From Ailanthus altissimus (taxonomy: Eukaryota; Streptophyta; Magnoliopsida; Sapindales; Simaroubaceae): DNA of 64,000 nucleotides. The position numbers and the translations under genes are program-made. The number at the start of each line of letters is the position of its first letter. The stretch's first letter is position 1. The notes beneath the pieces are model-generated. The model saw only the letters and a list, made by a program, of their open reading frames with translations, was not told where the DNA came from and made no database searches. Below, piece by piece: positions 23,216-35,045 of this stretch. The stretch is taken from the NCBI GenBank assembly GCA_946807835.1, contig OX327699.1, positions 2,473,001 to 2,537,000 of the forward strand. The letters are read 5' to 3'.

Positions 23216-24489
23216 ATTAACGTTAACTGTCGACATCTTATTTTAATGATTAAACATATCATAATGGATGCACGGTGCAACTATTATAAAAATTAGGTGC
23301 AAGTTGATGATGGTCAATGATACAAAGGCTATGAACTCAAATCCCATGTTAAAGATTTGAAAAGAAAAGGATTAAATTAAATGTTATATCTATAAAAAAC
23401 AAAATTGGTATTTGAACCCACAAAGTTTATAAAAGAGATACTGTTAAAGATATTGTTCTAAAAAAATATGTACTTATATTATTTTTATGAAATAAATAAA
23501 ATTGTAATTTTATATTTAAAAAGTGTTTATAATGTTATAATGTAAATATAAAAAAATCTCAGGTTTATTTATGTGACCATAATTTTAATATATAATTGTT
23601 ATATATAAGAGGATTAAGGTTATGAATAAAAAATTAAAAAATTTGTACTAAATAAAATTTTTTGTAATAAATTAATTAAAATTTGAGATTTTTAATTAAA
23701 TATTAATAGTGCAATACATAAACATTAAAAATATGGTGATTTTATCCAAATCACTAATATAGTGACATTATAGTAGAAGCATTGTATATTATATGATTAT
23801 ATAGCACTGGACTATATATAGTTTGAATTCTTATAAAAAAAATACCATTGTTCATTTAGAATTTAAATAATGTCAACTAATGATCATACGCAGATTAACC
23901 TTAATTCTAAGTAATCATAAACTCATATTTGTATCACTATGTCATTTGAGATACTAGTTATAATTTGCCACATAATAAATTAAAAATTTGTGTTTTGGTA
24001 GTATAGTGAAATAAGCAGTTGAGAATGTTATTTATAGATATGGAATTCATTCCTTTCTAACAGAAATTAGAAAGAATGTTTTATTAAGTATTAATTCTAG
24101 AACTAAATGGTTAGAGTGCTCAATTTGTAATAAGTTTACAAATTAACTATTCACTGGTGAATTAATTGTATTTAAAAATAAAGAAATCATTAGAGGGATA
24201 AATGGTAATTTAACCTAACTCTAATTATGAATCATCTATGAATGATTGAATTGCATATAATGATTAAATCAATAGATTACTTTAAATTATTTTGAGTAAA
24301 ATATATTTACAATTTAAGAGTACAATTCTAGGTTTTTAGTAGAATAACACTAAAATTAAAAAATTAGTTTAATTAATTAAAGAGTTTAAATTAATTAGTG
24401 AGTAGGATTGTAGGTCTATACGTCTTCAATACCACCTCTTAGTTTATTACAGTAAATAATGTAAAAAGATTTATTTTTATTACATAATT
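23216..24489. other. AT-rich intergenic DNA, no gene
   Basis: About 80% A+T, many short homopolymers; no open frame, RNA gene or element border recognised. Confidence 0.5.
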
Positions 24490-25200
24490 TGTTATGTCCC
24501 GAAAAATAAATCAATAAATACATATGAATTTTTGGATAAAATTAATTAATTATTTTTTTTATAGATAATATCTTATCCAAATTATTTAATATTTAATTTA
24601 ATAATTTAAATGGATAAAATATTAAGAATAATTTTAAAATTATAAAAAAGTATTTATTTTACTTTTAGTAATTTTATTTTATTGAAAGACTATAAATCTA
24701 TCTATTTTAAAAGTCTTATAACACCCAGTTATTGAGTGTTACACGTTAACTAGAAAGAGTGAGATTCTCTGTGAATCACGTGTATTAGATCTTTTTTTAA
24801 ATGAGATAATAATTTAATTAATAAATATTATTAATTAAAATTATTCAACTAAAATAATAATAGTGTATTATTTTAAAGACATTATAAAAGAAAAACAAAA
24901 CGCTAAAAATAAACACAATAAAAAGAATATAAAATAAAGTGAAAGAAAAAAGAGTCCTACTCAAAATAAGTATTTTAAAAAAAATTGAAGCTCACTCTTT
25001 CACTTACTTTAATATAATAGGCTTGATATGGAATCTTTTGATAAAAAAGAATTAAGCGATAATTTAATATATATTCTTAATTTATATTGTTTATTAAGCA
25101 TCTAGCCACATATTCATAAAGATTTGACACAAAAAAATTATGAAAAATATTCTTATTATACCAAATTCCGCTACATTAAAAAAAATTTAAAAATCTAACA
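24490..25200 (+). repeat. Candidate LTR followed by a tRNA-Met-like primer site
   Basis: Starts tgttatgtcccgaaa and ends ..aaatctaaca (TG..CA, 711 bp). Immediately after it comes tgagtatcagaac (25202-25214), close to the plant primer site tggtatcagagc. No second LTR and no coding domain found downstream, so this is a decayed single-ended element at best. Confidence 0.4.
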
Positions 25201-25239
25201 ATGAGTATCAGAACTAAAATTTTATAAATATATAGTTTT

Positions 25240-25260
25240 GATGATGATGATGATGATGAT
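25240..25260. repeat. (GAT)7 microsatellite
   Basis: Seven perfect GAT units. Confidence 0.95.
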
Positions 25261-26754
25261 TTATTATAATTAAATTATATTTTACTTGTATGTGCATAGA
25301 ATAGGTTGTTGCAATGCATTTTTATTTTTTATATGGTGAATAAATGATGATTTAAAGATCCTTTAGTCATTAATTATATGATCTATTAGAATTGATTTTA
25401 TTTTATTTTGATTAAATTAAAATTGTATAAACTCATATATGGGTATAAGTTTTTATTGTAATATTTTTTTAATGTGGCTGCCGTCCATATGAAAGAAGAA
25501 AAAAATGAAAATATAAATAAAAAAAAAGGGATGACAAAAATATATAAAAAAATAAAATAAAAGAAATCGACACCCACTGCCCAACAAGGCTTGGTACAGC
25601 GCCAAGTGTTGGCTATCCTGGCCATATATTTCGCATGTAGGGCATCACTACCCTATATGCAAAACAAGGGCATAAGGCCCGTGCTTAGAGCACAAGGGCC
25701 CTCGCCCTGTAAAATGTTTGGGCAAAACCCAAATTCTAATTGGATTTTTATTTTTTTGGCATTTGAACCTTACGTGGGCAAATGTTTTGAGAAAAAAATA
25801 TTCAAAGGTTGGACTGCTTGCAAAGTTGTATAATAAGTTCAAAAAAATATTATTAAGCCTATGTGAATAAAATTATAAACAAAAATAAAATGGACTTAAA
25901 TGTACAAAGGTTTGTATTTATTTTTTTTATAAGTTATAATAAAACCTTTTAGAAGTTTCGGCCAAAGTTTAAGGTTAATTTATATTATATATTAACGAGA
26001 TGAAGTATAATATGATTATGCATAATCATATGTCATATATGAATACGCACTCATATTATTATAATATAACATACATAAATATTATAATTAAAATTTAAAT
26101 AATTTATTTTATTACGGCAACCAATTTAATTTAATATAATTAAATTAATGAATTAATTAGCATCTTTAGAACATGCATAATTAATCAAAATAAATTTAAT
26201 AGTTAAATTTAATAATTTCACATAATTTTTAGTTATCATAATTAAATAGTTTAATTTAAGAACCTTAAAAAATAATAAAATAAATAATTTTATTAGTTGA
26301 AAAATAATTAATTAGACCTATAATTTATAATTTTAGGTTTACCTAGTAGTTAGACCCATATTAGAAATAGATTAGTAAAGACTAAATGAACCTATGTTCA
26401 ATGAGATTAGTATCTATAAAGCTTAATTAATTAAACCTTGGCAGTTATTTATACAAGATATAATAATTTGTTAGGGTTATAAAATATAAGATGCTTTACA
26501 AATTAAAAAAATACAAAATTAAAATTAGGGAGTAGGAAACTTTGAGTTCGGGTCGAGTTCGAGAATTCTCAATCCATTCTTGTTTTTGATCGGGATGAAG
26601 AAGGTTGTTCGATCTGGACAACCTTCGAGTCAAGTTAGAGATTTTCGAATTTTTTTAAAATGTTAAAAAGATATAGTTTCAATTTATTTCAATTCAAGTC
26701 AGTTTGGGACGAGTCGAGAATTCTTGATTTTTTTTAGAATGAAAAAAAAAATTT
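25261..26754. other. AT-rich DNA with two GC-richer patches, no gene
   Basis: The patch at 25565-25850 (open frames 25591-25833 + and 25648-25842 -) has no recognisable domain. The patch at 26525-26730 has words such as 'ttcgggtcgagttcgagaattc', a composition that reappears at 29570-29690 on the other side of the minisatellite/LTR block. Confidence 0.4.
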
Positions 26755-28275
26755 AATTTAATTTTATACGTTAAATATTATAATTTCAAATCTAATTTTA
26801 ATTTTAATTACTTTAAATGTTATAACTCTAAATCTAATTTCGATTTTAATTATGTTAAATGTTATAATTTCAAATCTAATTTTGATTTCAATTACATTAA
26901 ATATTATAATTTCAAATCCAATTTCAATTACATTAAATGTTATAATTTTAATTTCAATTTCAATTACGTTAAATGTTATAATTTCAATTTCAATTTTGAT
27001 ATGAATTACATTAAATGTTATAACTCTATTTCTATTTTTGATTTTTAAATTACGTTAAATATTATAATTTTAAATCTAATTTCAATTACGATAAATGTTA
27101 TAATTCGAATCCAATTTTGATTTTCATTATGTTAAATATTATAATTATAAATCTAATTTTAATTTCAATTATATTAAATATTATAATTTCAATTCTAATT
27201 TCGATTTTGATTACGTTAAATATTATAATTTCAATTCCAACTTCAAATTGAATTACATTAAATATTATAATTTTAAATTTAATTATTACGTTAAATATTA
27301 TAATTTCGAATTTTTTTCCAATTTTTATTACGTTAAATATTATAATTTTAAATTTTAATTTTAATTACGGTTAAATGTAATAATTCCAAATCTAATTTTG
27401 AATTGAATTACATTACATGTTATATTTCAATTCCTATTGCAATTTCAATTACGTTTAATGTTATAATTTCAATTTCAGTTTTAATTTAAATTAAAATGTT
27501 ATAATTTTGATTCCAATTTTGATTTGAATTATGTTAAATATTATAATTAAAAATTCAATTTCAAATTCAAATTCAATTAAGTTAAATATTATAATTGTAA
27601 ATCCAATTTCAATTTCAATTAAGCTAAATATTATAATTCCAAATTCAATTTCAATTATGTTAAATGTTATAATTTCGATTTCAATTTTGATTTGAATTAT
27701 ATTAAATTTTATAATTTCAAATCTAATTTCATTTCAATCATGTTAGATGTTATAATTCTAAATTCAATTTCGATTTCAATTACGTTAAATGTTATAATTC
27801 CAATTTCAATTTCGATTTGAATCATATTAAATTTAATAATTCTAATTCTAATTTTGATTTGAATTACATTAAATATTATAAATCTAATTTCAATTTTAAT
27901 TTCAATTAGGTTAAATATTATAACTCAAATTTTAATTTCAATTATGTTAAATATTATAATTTCAAATCTAATTTTGATTTCAATTACGTTAATATTATAA
28001 TTCCAAATCTAATTTCTAATTGAATTACGTTAAATGTTATAATTCTAATTTCAATTACAATTTTAAATACGTTAAATGTTATATTTTCAAATTTTATTTC
28101 GATTTAAATTTGAATTACATTGAATATTATTATTCAAAATTCAATTTAGATTTCAATTACAATGAATATTATAACTCCAAATTAAATTTTAATTTCAATT
28201 ACGTTAAATGTTATAATTTCAAATCTAATTTTGAATTGAATTATGTTAAGTCTTATAATTTCAATTCCAATTGCA
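26755..28275. repeat. AT minisatellite, unit about 42 bp
   Basis: Roughly 35 imperfect units of the form (a)cgttaaatgttataatttc + aaatctaattt + cgatttcaatta. Counted units are 42 bp, with 36-bp and 48-bp variants, so length changes in steps of 6 bp, the size of the inner motif aattt(c/t). The open frame 28020-28325 is a by-product of a unit length divisible by 3, not a gene. The array runs directly into an LTR-like repeat. Confidence 0.85.
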
Positions 28276-28755
28276 GATATTATTTAACTTTAAGAAAAAC
28301 TCTTTTTCGCAGTATATTCTTTTGACAAAAAAACTTCCTAAAATATAATCTTAGAGCATCAAGATATTCAACTCCCCTATGAGAGCTAACGGATCCTATA
28401 TCTATACACACTGGACTCCATGAGCATCAGACTATATACTGCGACATGTAACAGTCAGAGCATGAAAGGTCTCTGACATTCGTAGAATCAAATTTTGAAT
28501 TGAATTATGTTAAGTCTTATAATTTCAATTCCAATTATAGATATTATTTAACTATAAGAAAAACTCTTTTTCGCGGTATGTGCTTTTGGCAAAATATTTT
28601 CATGAAATACAATCTTGGAGCATCAAGATATTCAACTTCCCTATGAGAGCTAACGGATCCTATATCTATGCACACTTGACTCCATGAGCATCAAACCATA
28701 TACCGCGACATGTAACAGTAAGAGCATGAAAGGTCTCTAACATCCGTAGAATCAA
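28231..28755. repeat. Tandem duplication, 264-bp period, across the minisatellite/LTR boundary
   Basis: The segment from 'ttgaattgaattatgttaag' (28231) through 'tcgtagaatcaaa' is repeated from 28495. Each unit contains the last minisatellite stretch plus about 200 bp of the LTR end ('gagagctaacggatcctata'). Confidence 0.85.
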
Positions 28756-29429
28756 AGAATGGTGGATCACTCACAAGTCCACCATGGCGCTCATGTCAAA
28801 AAATCATGAATACTATTCAACTCGAGAAGATTTACCATTAACAGCTTCATAGAATGTCTATTGAGGTCCTTGTGAGTTTGTTCAGTATCTAGTCCTGACT
28901 AAATACCCGTATGCATATACCAGCTCTAAGCTCATGGTCAACTAAGAACAACCATATGTACCCTATAAATATAGACATACACTGATCTATATGAAAATGA
29001 TCCATTGATAGACCCGCATCGATAAAAATAGATCAGAAATATAGTATTTGAGAACATACTTACATAATGATATTTTTAACACATATTACAACTATTTATA
29101 ACTATGTCATTACGAGTATATTATTAGGTCTTTGTCTCGTTTCAAACAAGGCTCTAACTCCATATATATGGCTAACTCTTATAACCTGCTAACTCTTAGC
29201 AGTGCTAACTTAGCATTTATATCTCTCAGAGCTACTAAATCTTAGCACTAATCTAAACTCCTTTAGATCAGATCTGAACTCCTTCATATCATACAATGTT
29301 TGTAACGTTACAAGCATCGTACCATATATTTCTAACATTAAAATTTTTTTCCAAAATATTTATTGTACAAATATTAAACAATTAATATTCATATAATATT
29401 AGAATTGCACGTAAGCACCAGCTTTAGTA
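28276..29429 (-). repeat. LTR of the copia C family, second partial copy
   Basis: Matches 43900-44628 in the same orientation and 8094-9150 inverted: shared blocks 'gagcatgaaaggtctctaac', 'gtggatcactcacaagtcca', 'aactcctttagatcagatc', then the outer end '..gcacgtaagcaccagctttagta' (29429). The inner third of the LTR is replaced by the minisatellite. No internal domain recognised next to it. Confidence 0.6.
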
Positions 29430-30274
29430 ATCCTTTAATTAATGTAAAAAACAAAATTAAAGTATAACAAATCCTATATAATATTATATTGTTTTAATGA
29501 AAATACTTATTACTCACAATCACTAAAATTCATGTCAATTCTCATAAAAAAATTTGGGTTAATTGGTTTCGAAATTCCCAACCCATTCGGGATAGAGAAA
29601 ATCTGTCGTGAATAAGTTCCGAACTCATTCCCACTCGAACCGATCCAAATATTACTGGATAGGTCGGGTTTGATCAATCAAGAATGTGAATTTTGCCAAC
29701 CCTTAGAAAAAAAGTACATGACAATGCATCCACAAGTCTCTATTAGTACAACGTCAGGTATAGGTGGCACCTCATAACGCCGTAAGTTCGTCTTCCTTAT
29801 GAATGGTGTCCACCTATATCAATATCAAGGTTGATTTCTTAAAGATAAGATTTAATTGATGTACTATAATTAATGTACTTTAAAATTTACCCTATGGCAG
29901 CAATATTGAGTTAAGTCAATATAACCTAAAATAATAGGTTGCACTCACAAAGATATAATTAAGCTGTTATTTATATCTTGACCAAAATAAATGGTAGTTA
30001 ATAGATAAATGAAAATATGAGCTATTTTGGATTTGCTTATCAATTTGAGACAATCTCATTTTCAATTTAAAATTAATATGGCCTAACCTACGGTGGCACA
30101 TTAATTGTTAGATTGAACTATCGTGGCTTAATATTAATTTGTGTGTTTAAATACTATGCATTCATGCATCGCATCTACTATTCTAAAAAATCTATGATAT
30201 TTATTCAAGTATTCTTAAAAATATTTTATTTATTTCAACATCATGTTTAATACCAGCCTTATAATAGCCCTATT
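29430..30274. other. Probable LTR/leader of the following copia, not delimited
   Basis: No gene. A GC-richer patch at 29570-29690 ('aacccattcgggatagag', 'gataggtcgggtttgatc') pairs in composition with 26525-26730. The rest leads into the gag at 30275 and is likely its leader, but no LTR pair was found. Confidence 0.35.
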
Positions 30275-31200
30275 AACAAATGAGAAATTAATCGGTGATA
30301 ACTTTATTAAGTGAAAAAGTAATGTAAACATTATGTTAATATGTGAGGACCAAAAGTCTATCTTCATGGAGAAGTGTCCTCCAGAGCCTGCAGCTAATGC
30401 TCCTCGTAATGTATGGGAGTAGTATGATAAATGGATTCAAGCAAATAATAAGTCATGCTTCTACATACTTATAGCATGAGTGACGTACTCAGTATAAAGC
30501 ATAAGCATTTGGAGATCACACATGAGATATAGAATTCTCTCTAAGCGATGTTTGGTGAGCAATCAGAACAAAGTTGTCATAAAGCTACTTCTAGCTACAT
30601 GAATGCCAAGATGAAAAAAGGAGTTCTGGTGCTTGAACATGTTTTGAACATAATCAACATAATGCATCAAGTAGAAATCCATAGAGCCACCATAGATGAA
30701 AAAACCTAAGTCAGCATCATTTTAGAGTCCTTTGCTCTGACATTTTCACAATTCAAGATGAACTATGCCATGGACAAGCTCTCATATGGTATGATTGAGC
30801 TACTCAACGAACTGTAGAACTTTGAGGCAATATTAAAAGATAAGCCTAAAGAGAATGAGGCAAACATTGTTAAAGCTAAGTTGACTTCTTCCAAAAGGAG
30901 GAAAAATAATGGTGGTAATTCAAGTTCTTGAGGGAAAGCCAAGAAAGAGACAAGTGCAAGAAGAAAGACTCAAGGCAAAGAAAGAAAAATGTTTTCATTT
31001 ATGGAGTAGAAGAGCATTGGAAGATGAATCGTAAAAAGTATCTTTCCGAGCTGAAGAACAAAGGTAAATATGATTTATTAGTTTTAGAAGCATGTTTAAT
31101 GGAAGAAGAATTATCTCATTTGATAATTGATTCAGAAGCTATTAACCAATTGTTCTTCCTTGTAGATGCTTAGTTTTTTCAGAGAGCTCGCAGATGGGGA
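30275..31200 (+). pseudogene. Copia F: gag
   Basis: Plus strand. 'EKLIGDNFIK' and 'KSNVNIMLICEDQKSIFMEK' (a Trp of the family W-K-S-N motif is now TGA), then 'CPPEPAANAPRNVWE', 'KSCFYIL', 'KGVLVLEHVLNIINIMHQ', 'MDKLSYGMIELLNELQNFE'. This is the copia UBN2-type gag. The frame 30928-31173 carries the zinc-knuckle region ('EEHWKMNRKKYLSELKNK', cysteines mutated) and the approach to the protease ('LIIDSEAINQL', where the family has I-D-S-G-A-T-N-H). Inactive. Confidence 0.75.
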
Positions 31201-31449
31201 TTTTACCATGCAAGTTGGCAATAGGCAATCGTTTCAGCTTTGGCAATAGAAGTGGCCCGATCGACTTTTGAGAACAAATTTTTAATTTTAAATCATGTTT
31301 ATTTTATTCTTGGATTTAGAAGAAATTTGATTTCTGTTTCAAAATTGCATAAACAATTATTTAGTATTTTTTATATATAATAATGAGATTATTATTGAAA
31401 AAAAATGGTTTAGATATTTATCATACAAAATTAGAAAATGGGTGATATG

Positions 31450-32250
31450 TTTTAAGGTCTGATGACTCTCATTGCTTAGAGTAGAAAAACCTAAATCTAA
31501 TAATAAAAAGCAAAAGGTTTCTCCGAATGATAACATGTATCTTTAGCATCTTAGAGTAGATTATATTAATCTGGATAGGATAAACATAAAAGAACCTTTA
31601 AGAGAGCTAAAAGTTGCACTCTTCCTATATGAAAGTATTGTCTAGAAGGTAAAATAACTAAAAGAACCTTCTCAATTAAGGGTGAAAGAGCTAAAGAATC
31701 ACTCAGCTTGTACATATTGACATTTACAGTCCATTTAATGTACAAGCAAGAGGTGGTTACAAATATTTTATCATATTCATTGATGACTATTTAAGATGCG
31801 ATTAAGTTTACCTAATGCAAAAAAAAAAAAATCTGAGACTTTTGAAAAGTTCAAGAAATTCTTAATAGAAGTTGAAAAGCAACTACGTAAATCACTAAGG
31901 ACCCTATAATGTGATTGAAGTGATGAGTACCTTGACATAAAATTCAAGGACCGCTTACTAAAGCTTGGTATTCTATCTTAACTCTCAGCACATGGAACAC
32001 CACAACAAAATGGTGTTGTAGAAAAGAGAAAGAAAACTTTACTGGATATGGTTAGATCTATGATAAGATACTCTTCACTACTACTCTCATTTCGAAGACA
32101 CTATAAATAACAGTTTACATTTTGAATGAAGTACCTTCCAAAGTTGTCCAGAATACACTCTTAGAGATGTGGAATAGAAGTAAACCTAATTTATACTATT
32201 TTCACATTTGGGGTGTTTAACATATATGATGAAGGAAAAGACTAGAAAGT
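31450..32250 (+). pseudogene. Copia F: integrase
   Basis: Reads 'FSIKGERAKE', 'IFIDDYLRC', 'SETFEKFKKFLIEVEKQL' and near 31985-32045 'SAHGTPQQNGVVEKRKKTLL', the canonical copia integrase block (G-T-P-Q-Q-N-G-V-x-E-R-x-N-R-T-L). Several frameshifts and stops. An intact relative would integrate element cDNA. Confidence 0.75.
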
Positions 32251-32257
32251 TAGAACC

Positions 32258-32690
32258 ATGAACAAAGTGTATTTATTTATAGGCTATCCTAAAGGCACAA
32301 AAGGAGGTATGTTTTATAACCCTAAAAAAAAGATGGTTGTATCAATAAACGTCACTTTTCTTAAAAATGACTATATAGCAAACTTTAAACCTCATAATAA
32401 GATTGTACTGGAGAAAATATTTTTTAATCAAATTAGACATTGACACCTCGATCTAGTATGAGGGTAGTGAGATTACTTGCTCATTACAGAGAGGATGTAA
32501 AGGCACAAGTAGTTGTGTCTGATACAAGTCAAGATGATCTATTGACATATAAATATGTAATGGAGGATTCTGATGAGGAGAAATGGCAAGAAGCCATGCC
32601 AAGAAATGGAGTTCATGTACTTTAATTTAGTTTGAAAATTTATAGATCCATTTAAAGATGTCAAGCTTATTGAATACAAATAAATTTTTT
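32258..32690 (+). pseudogene. Copia F: linker to RT, truncated
   Basis: Open frames 32258-32443 ('VYLFIGYPKGTKGGMFYNPK', the post-integrase block) and 32440-32625 ('EEKWQEAM', the family D-x-x-x-W-x-x-A-M-x-x-E start of RT). The match stops by about 32690, so RT catalytic motifs and RNase H are gone. Confidence 0.7.
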
Positions 32691-33340
32691 TTAAAAAAAA
32701 GAGGCTTAAATAAAAAAATAAAAACTTTCAAAACAAAATTAATGACAAAGGTTTATATCTAGAAATATAAAATTAATTATTAAAAGACATAAAATTATAC
32801 TTTTTAAAGAGCGATATCGTAAGACATCTTAAAAAGAAAAAAAAATGAGATAAATTCTCTACACTTTAGTAATTGGCACCATTAGAGAGAAGAAGATAGT
32901 TAAATCACTCATGTAACCAAAGACAATTCATTTCTTCATTGAATATTAATGAACAATGATGACACAGACAATGACAAGTTTTCTTTATTCTATCTTATAT
33001 TAATTTAGTTATAGTAAAAATAGTTAATTCAATTCTCTTTCTAAATTATTATTTTGCACTTTAACCATCAAAAGTAATAAATTTCGTCATCTAACATAAT
33101 TCTATCTTTTATTTTTAAAATTTTTAAAAGTGTTTGTATATCTTTTTTAAAATGTTAGGCTTAAGTAATTTCTGTAAAAAATAATTAAAGCAATATATTA
33201 CACTTGCATTAACCAAACCAGACTAAAAAAAGAACATGAATAGTACATATTATTTAAGGGGATATTAACATTGTTACTATTTAGGTATGTGATTGGGTTG
33301 CGCATTTATTCGCAGAGCACAAGGAAGGGCGTGTGACTAG
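32691..33340. other. AT-rich DNA, no gene
   Basis: Poly-A runs and low-complexity sequence. The last 60 bp ('gattgggttgcgcatttatt') resemble the flank resuming after 36931, which confirms that the chromovirus interrupts one piece of DNA. Confidence 0.5.
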
Positions 33341-33870
33341 TGTCATGCCCCAAATATTCTCAAGCAATTACTCGAGTATTTGGCGCGTGACAGGACCACC
33401 AAGGGAGGACTTAGTTCATTTTGGGTTAAATGGGCTAGAGCTTCTAGAAGGCCCAATGAATTTGGGTTAAAGTCACTTGCATGTGGTAGGTGGGGGAGTT
33501 TTCTAGAAAAGGCATATTCTATGAGATATTCTTTTGATAATTGACATCTTTAGAATATTCTTTAGCATATTCTCCTCTTTAGATTTGGACCATTGGATTA
33601 AAGTTAATCCTAGCCGTCCATTGTATATAGCTTTAGCTATAAATAGGTGGTGTTCTCATTTGAGAAACCATCCTCCAAATTGTAGAAATACTCTTAGCTT
33701 GTAAGTGTATAGCTTTGTAATCTCTCTTTAGTAATAAAATACGAGAGCATTCTCTCAAACACTTGGTGTGCTTCTTCTTCATCTCTTTCTTTGGTTATTG
33801 GGGTCTTGTAGGCTGCTTAGCACTAGCAAGTGTCTAAGGCCGCACGGTTTCGAGAAATTGGATCGTGACA
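33341..33870 (+). repeat. Chromovirus copy 2, 5' LTR
   Basis: 530 bp, tgtcatg..cgtgaca; TATA box tataaata at 33638-33645. U3 differs from copy 1 in a short block near 33515-33560 ('ctatgagatattc'). Confidence 0.9.
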
Positions 33871-33872
33871 AG

Positions 33873-33890
33873 TGGTATCAGAGCGGGTTC
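33873..33890 (+). other. Primer-binding site (initiator tRNA-Met), copy 2
   Basis: tggtatcagagcgggttc, identical to copy 1. Confidence 0.85.
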
Positions 33891-33897
33891 AAAGAAG

Positions 33898-35045
33898 ATG
33901 GTGAAGGAAGTTGCTGGAACATCGGGGATTACTCAAGGGAATGGTAGAGACCCCAAAGCTAGGAGACATGAGAGTATTTCGCTAGAAAAGTTCGTTGATC
34001 CGAACCATAATCTAGGGGACATGGTTATGAGACTCGGTGGTGCTATGAGCAAGGCAACAGATCGCCTTGAGGAGTTGGAGGAGCAAGTCCAGAATGTCGA
34101 GGTAGGCCTCGATACTCAAGGGGATGAGCTGCGCTCCCTCATCGAAAGCTCCATTGACGAGCATGCTGACAAGCAACGGGACTGGATCAAGGCTTTTCAG
34201 GAGAAGGTCTACAACACCATGGACAAAGTTCAAGCCCAAGTAGAAGAGCTACGAAAGGGGTTGAAGGTGTCAAGGAGGATGTGGTGTTGTGCAAGCGAGC
34301 GGTCGCTAACGGCGTAGCTACTCAAACTGCGGTGGCTGTACCAAGGGTCGAAGCCCCTAAACCGAAGGAGTTTAGCGGCAGACGGGATGCCAAGGAGCTT
34401 GACAACTTCTTTTGGCAAATGGAGAGGTATTTCGGCGCTATGGGCGTGCGGGACGAACACAAGGTAAGTACCGCAACTTTATACCTTTCCGATCATGCAA
34501 TTCTGTGGTGGCGTAGGAAAAGCGAGGAGATTCGCAAGGGTACCTGCACCATAGACACATGGGAAGAATTGCAACGGGAGTTAAAACGCCAATTCTATCC
34601 GGAGAATGTGGCGCATAACGCTCGCAAGCGGTTGAAGGAGTTGAAACAAACAAAGTCCATTGGGGAGTACGTAGAGGAGTACTCTTTGCTGATGCTGCAA
34701 ATCCGCAACATGGCTGAGGAGGACTTGTTGTTCAATTTCCTGGACGGGTTACAATCTTGGGCTGCCAATGAGTTGAAGCAGCGTGGAGTGCAGAATATAT
34801 CCGATGCCCTTACAATGGTGTAGACGCTCATGGATTACCGCAAGGGGGATTCGGGAAAGTCCAGAAATTCTAAACCCAATCACAGTAAGGGTGGGGAAGC
34901 CAAGGAGTTTCAGCCTCCGGAGAGCAAGGAGGAGAAAGGCAAACCGCCCAAGTGGAAGGAATAGAAACGCAACGGCCATAGAGGTAATGGTCCAAAGTCT
35001 AACTGTTTCCTTTGTGACGGGGATCATTGGGTGAAGGACTGTCCG
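33898..35045 (+). pseudogene. Chromovirus gag, copy 2
   Basis: ATG at 33898. Same domain order as copy 1 (coiled coil, Retrotrans_gag). A 1-base deletion near 34262 shifts the frame inside the coiled coil; TAG stops occur at 34821-34823 and in 'ggaatagaaacg' near 34963. The zinc knuckle is intact at 35004-35042: C-F-L-C-D-G-D-H-W-V-K-D-C, i.e. C-x2-C-x3-H-x4-C, one residue shorter than the usual C-x2-C-x4-H-x4-C. Confidence 0.85.

Noticed and set aside
25591..25842. Overlapping open frames on both strands
   Set aside because: No domain recognised; probably LTR or leader sequence of an old element.
26755..28275. CRISPR-like array
   Set aside because: Units are contiguous and imperfect with no unique spacers, in a plant nuclear context.
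28020..28325. 101-codon open frame rich in Asn/Tyr
   Set aside because: It lies in the 42-bp minisatellite; the unit length is divisible by 3 so stops are avoided by chance.
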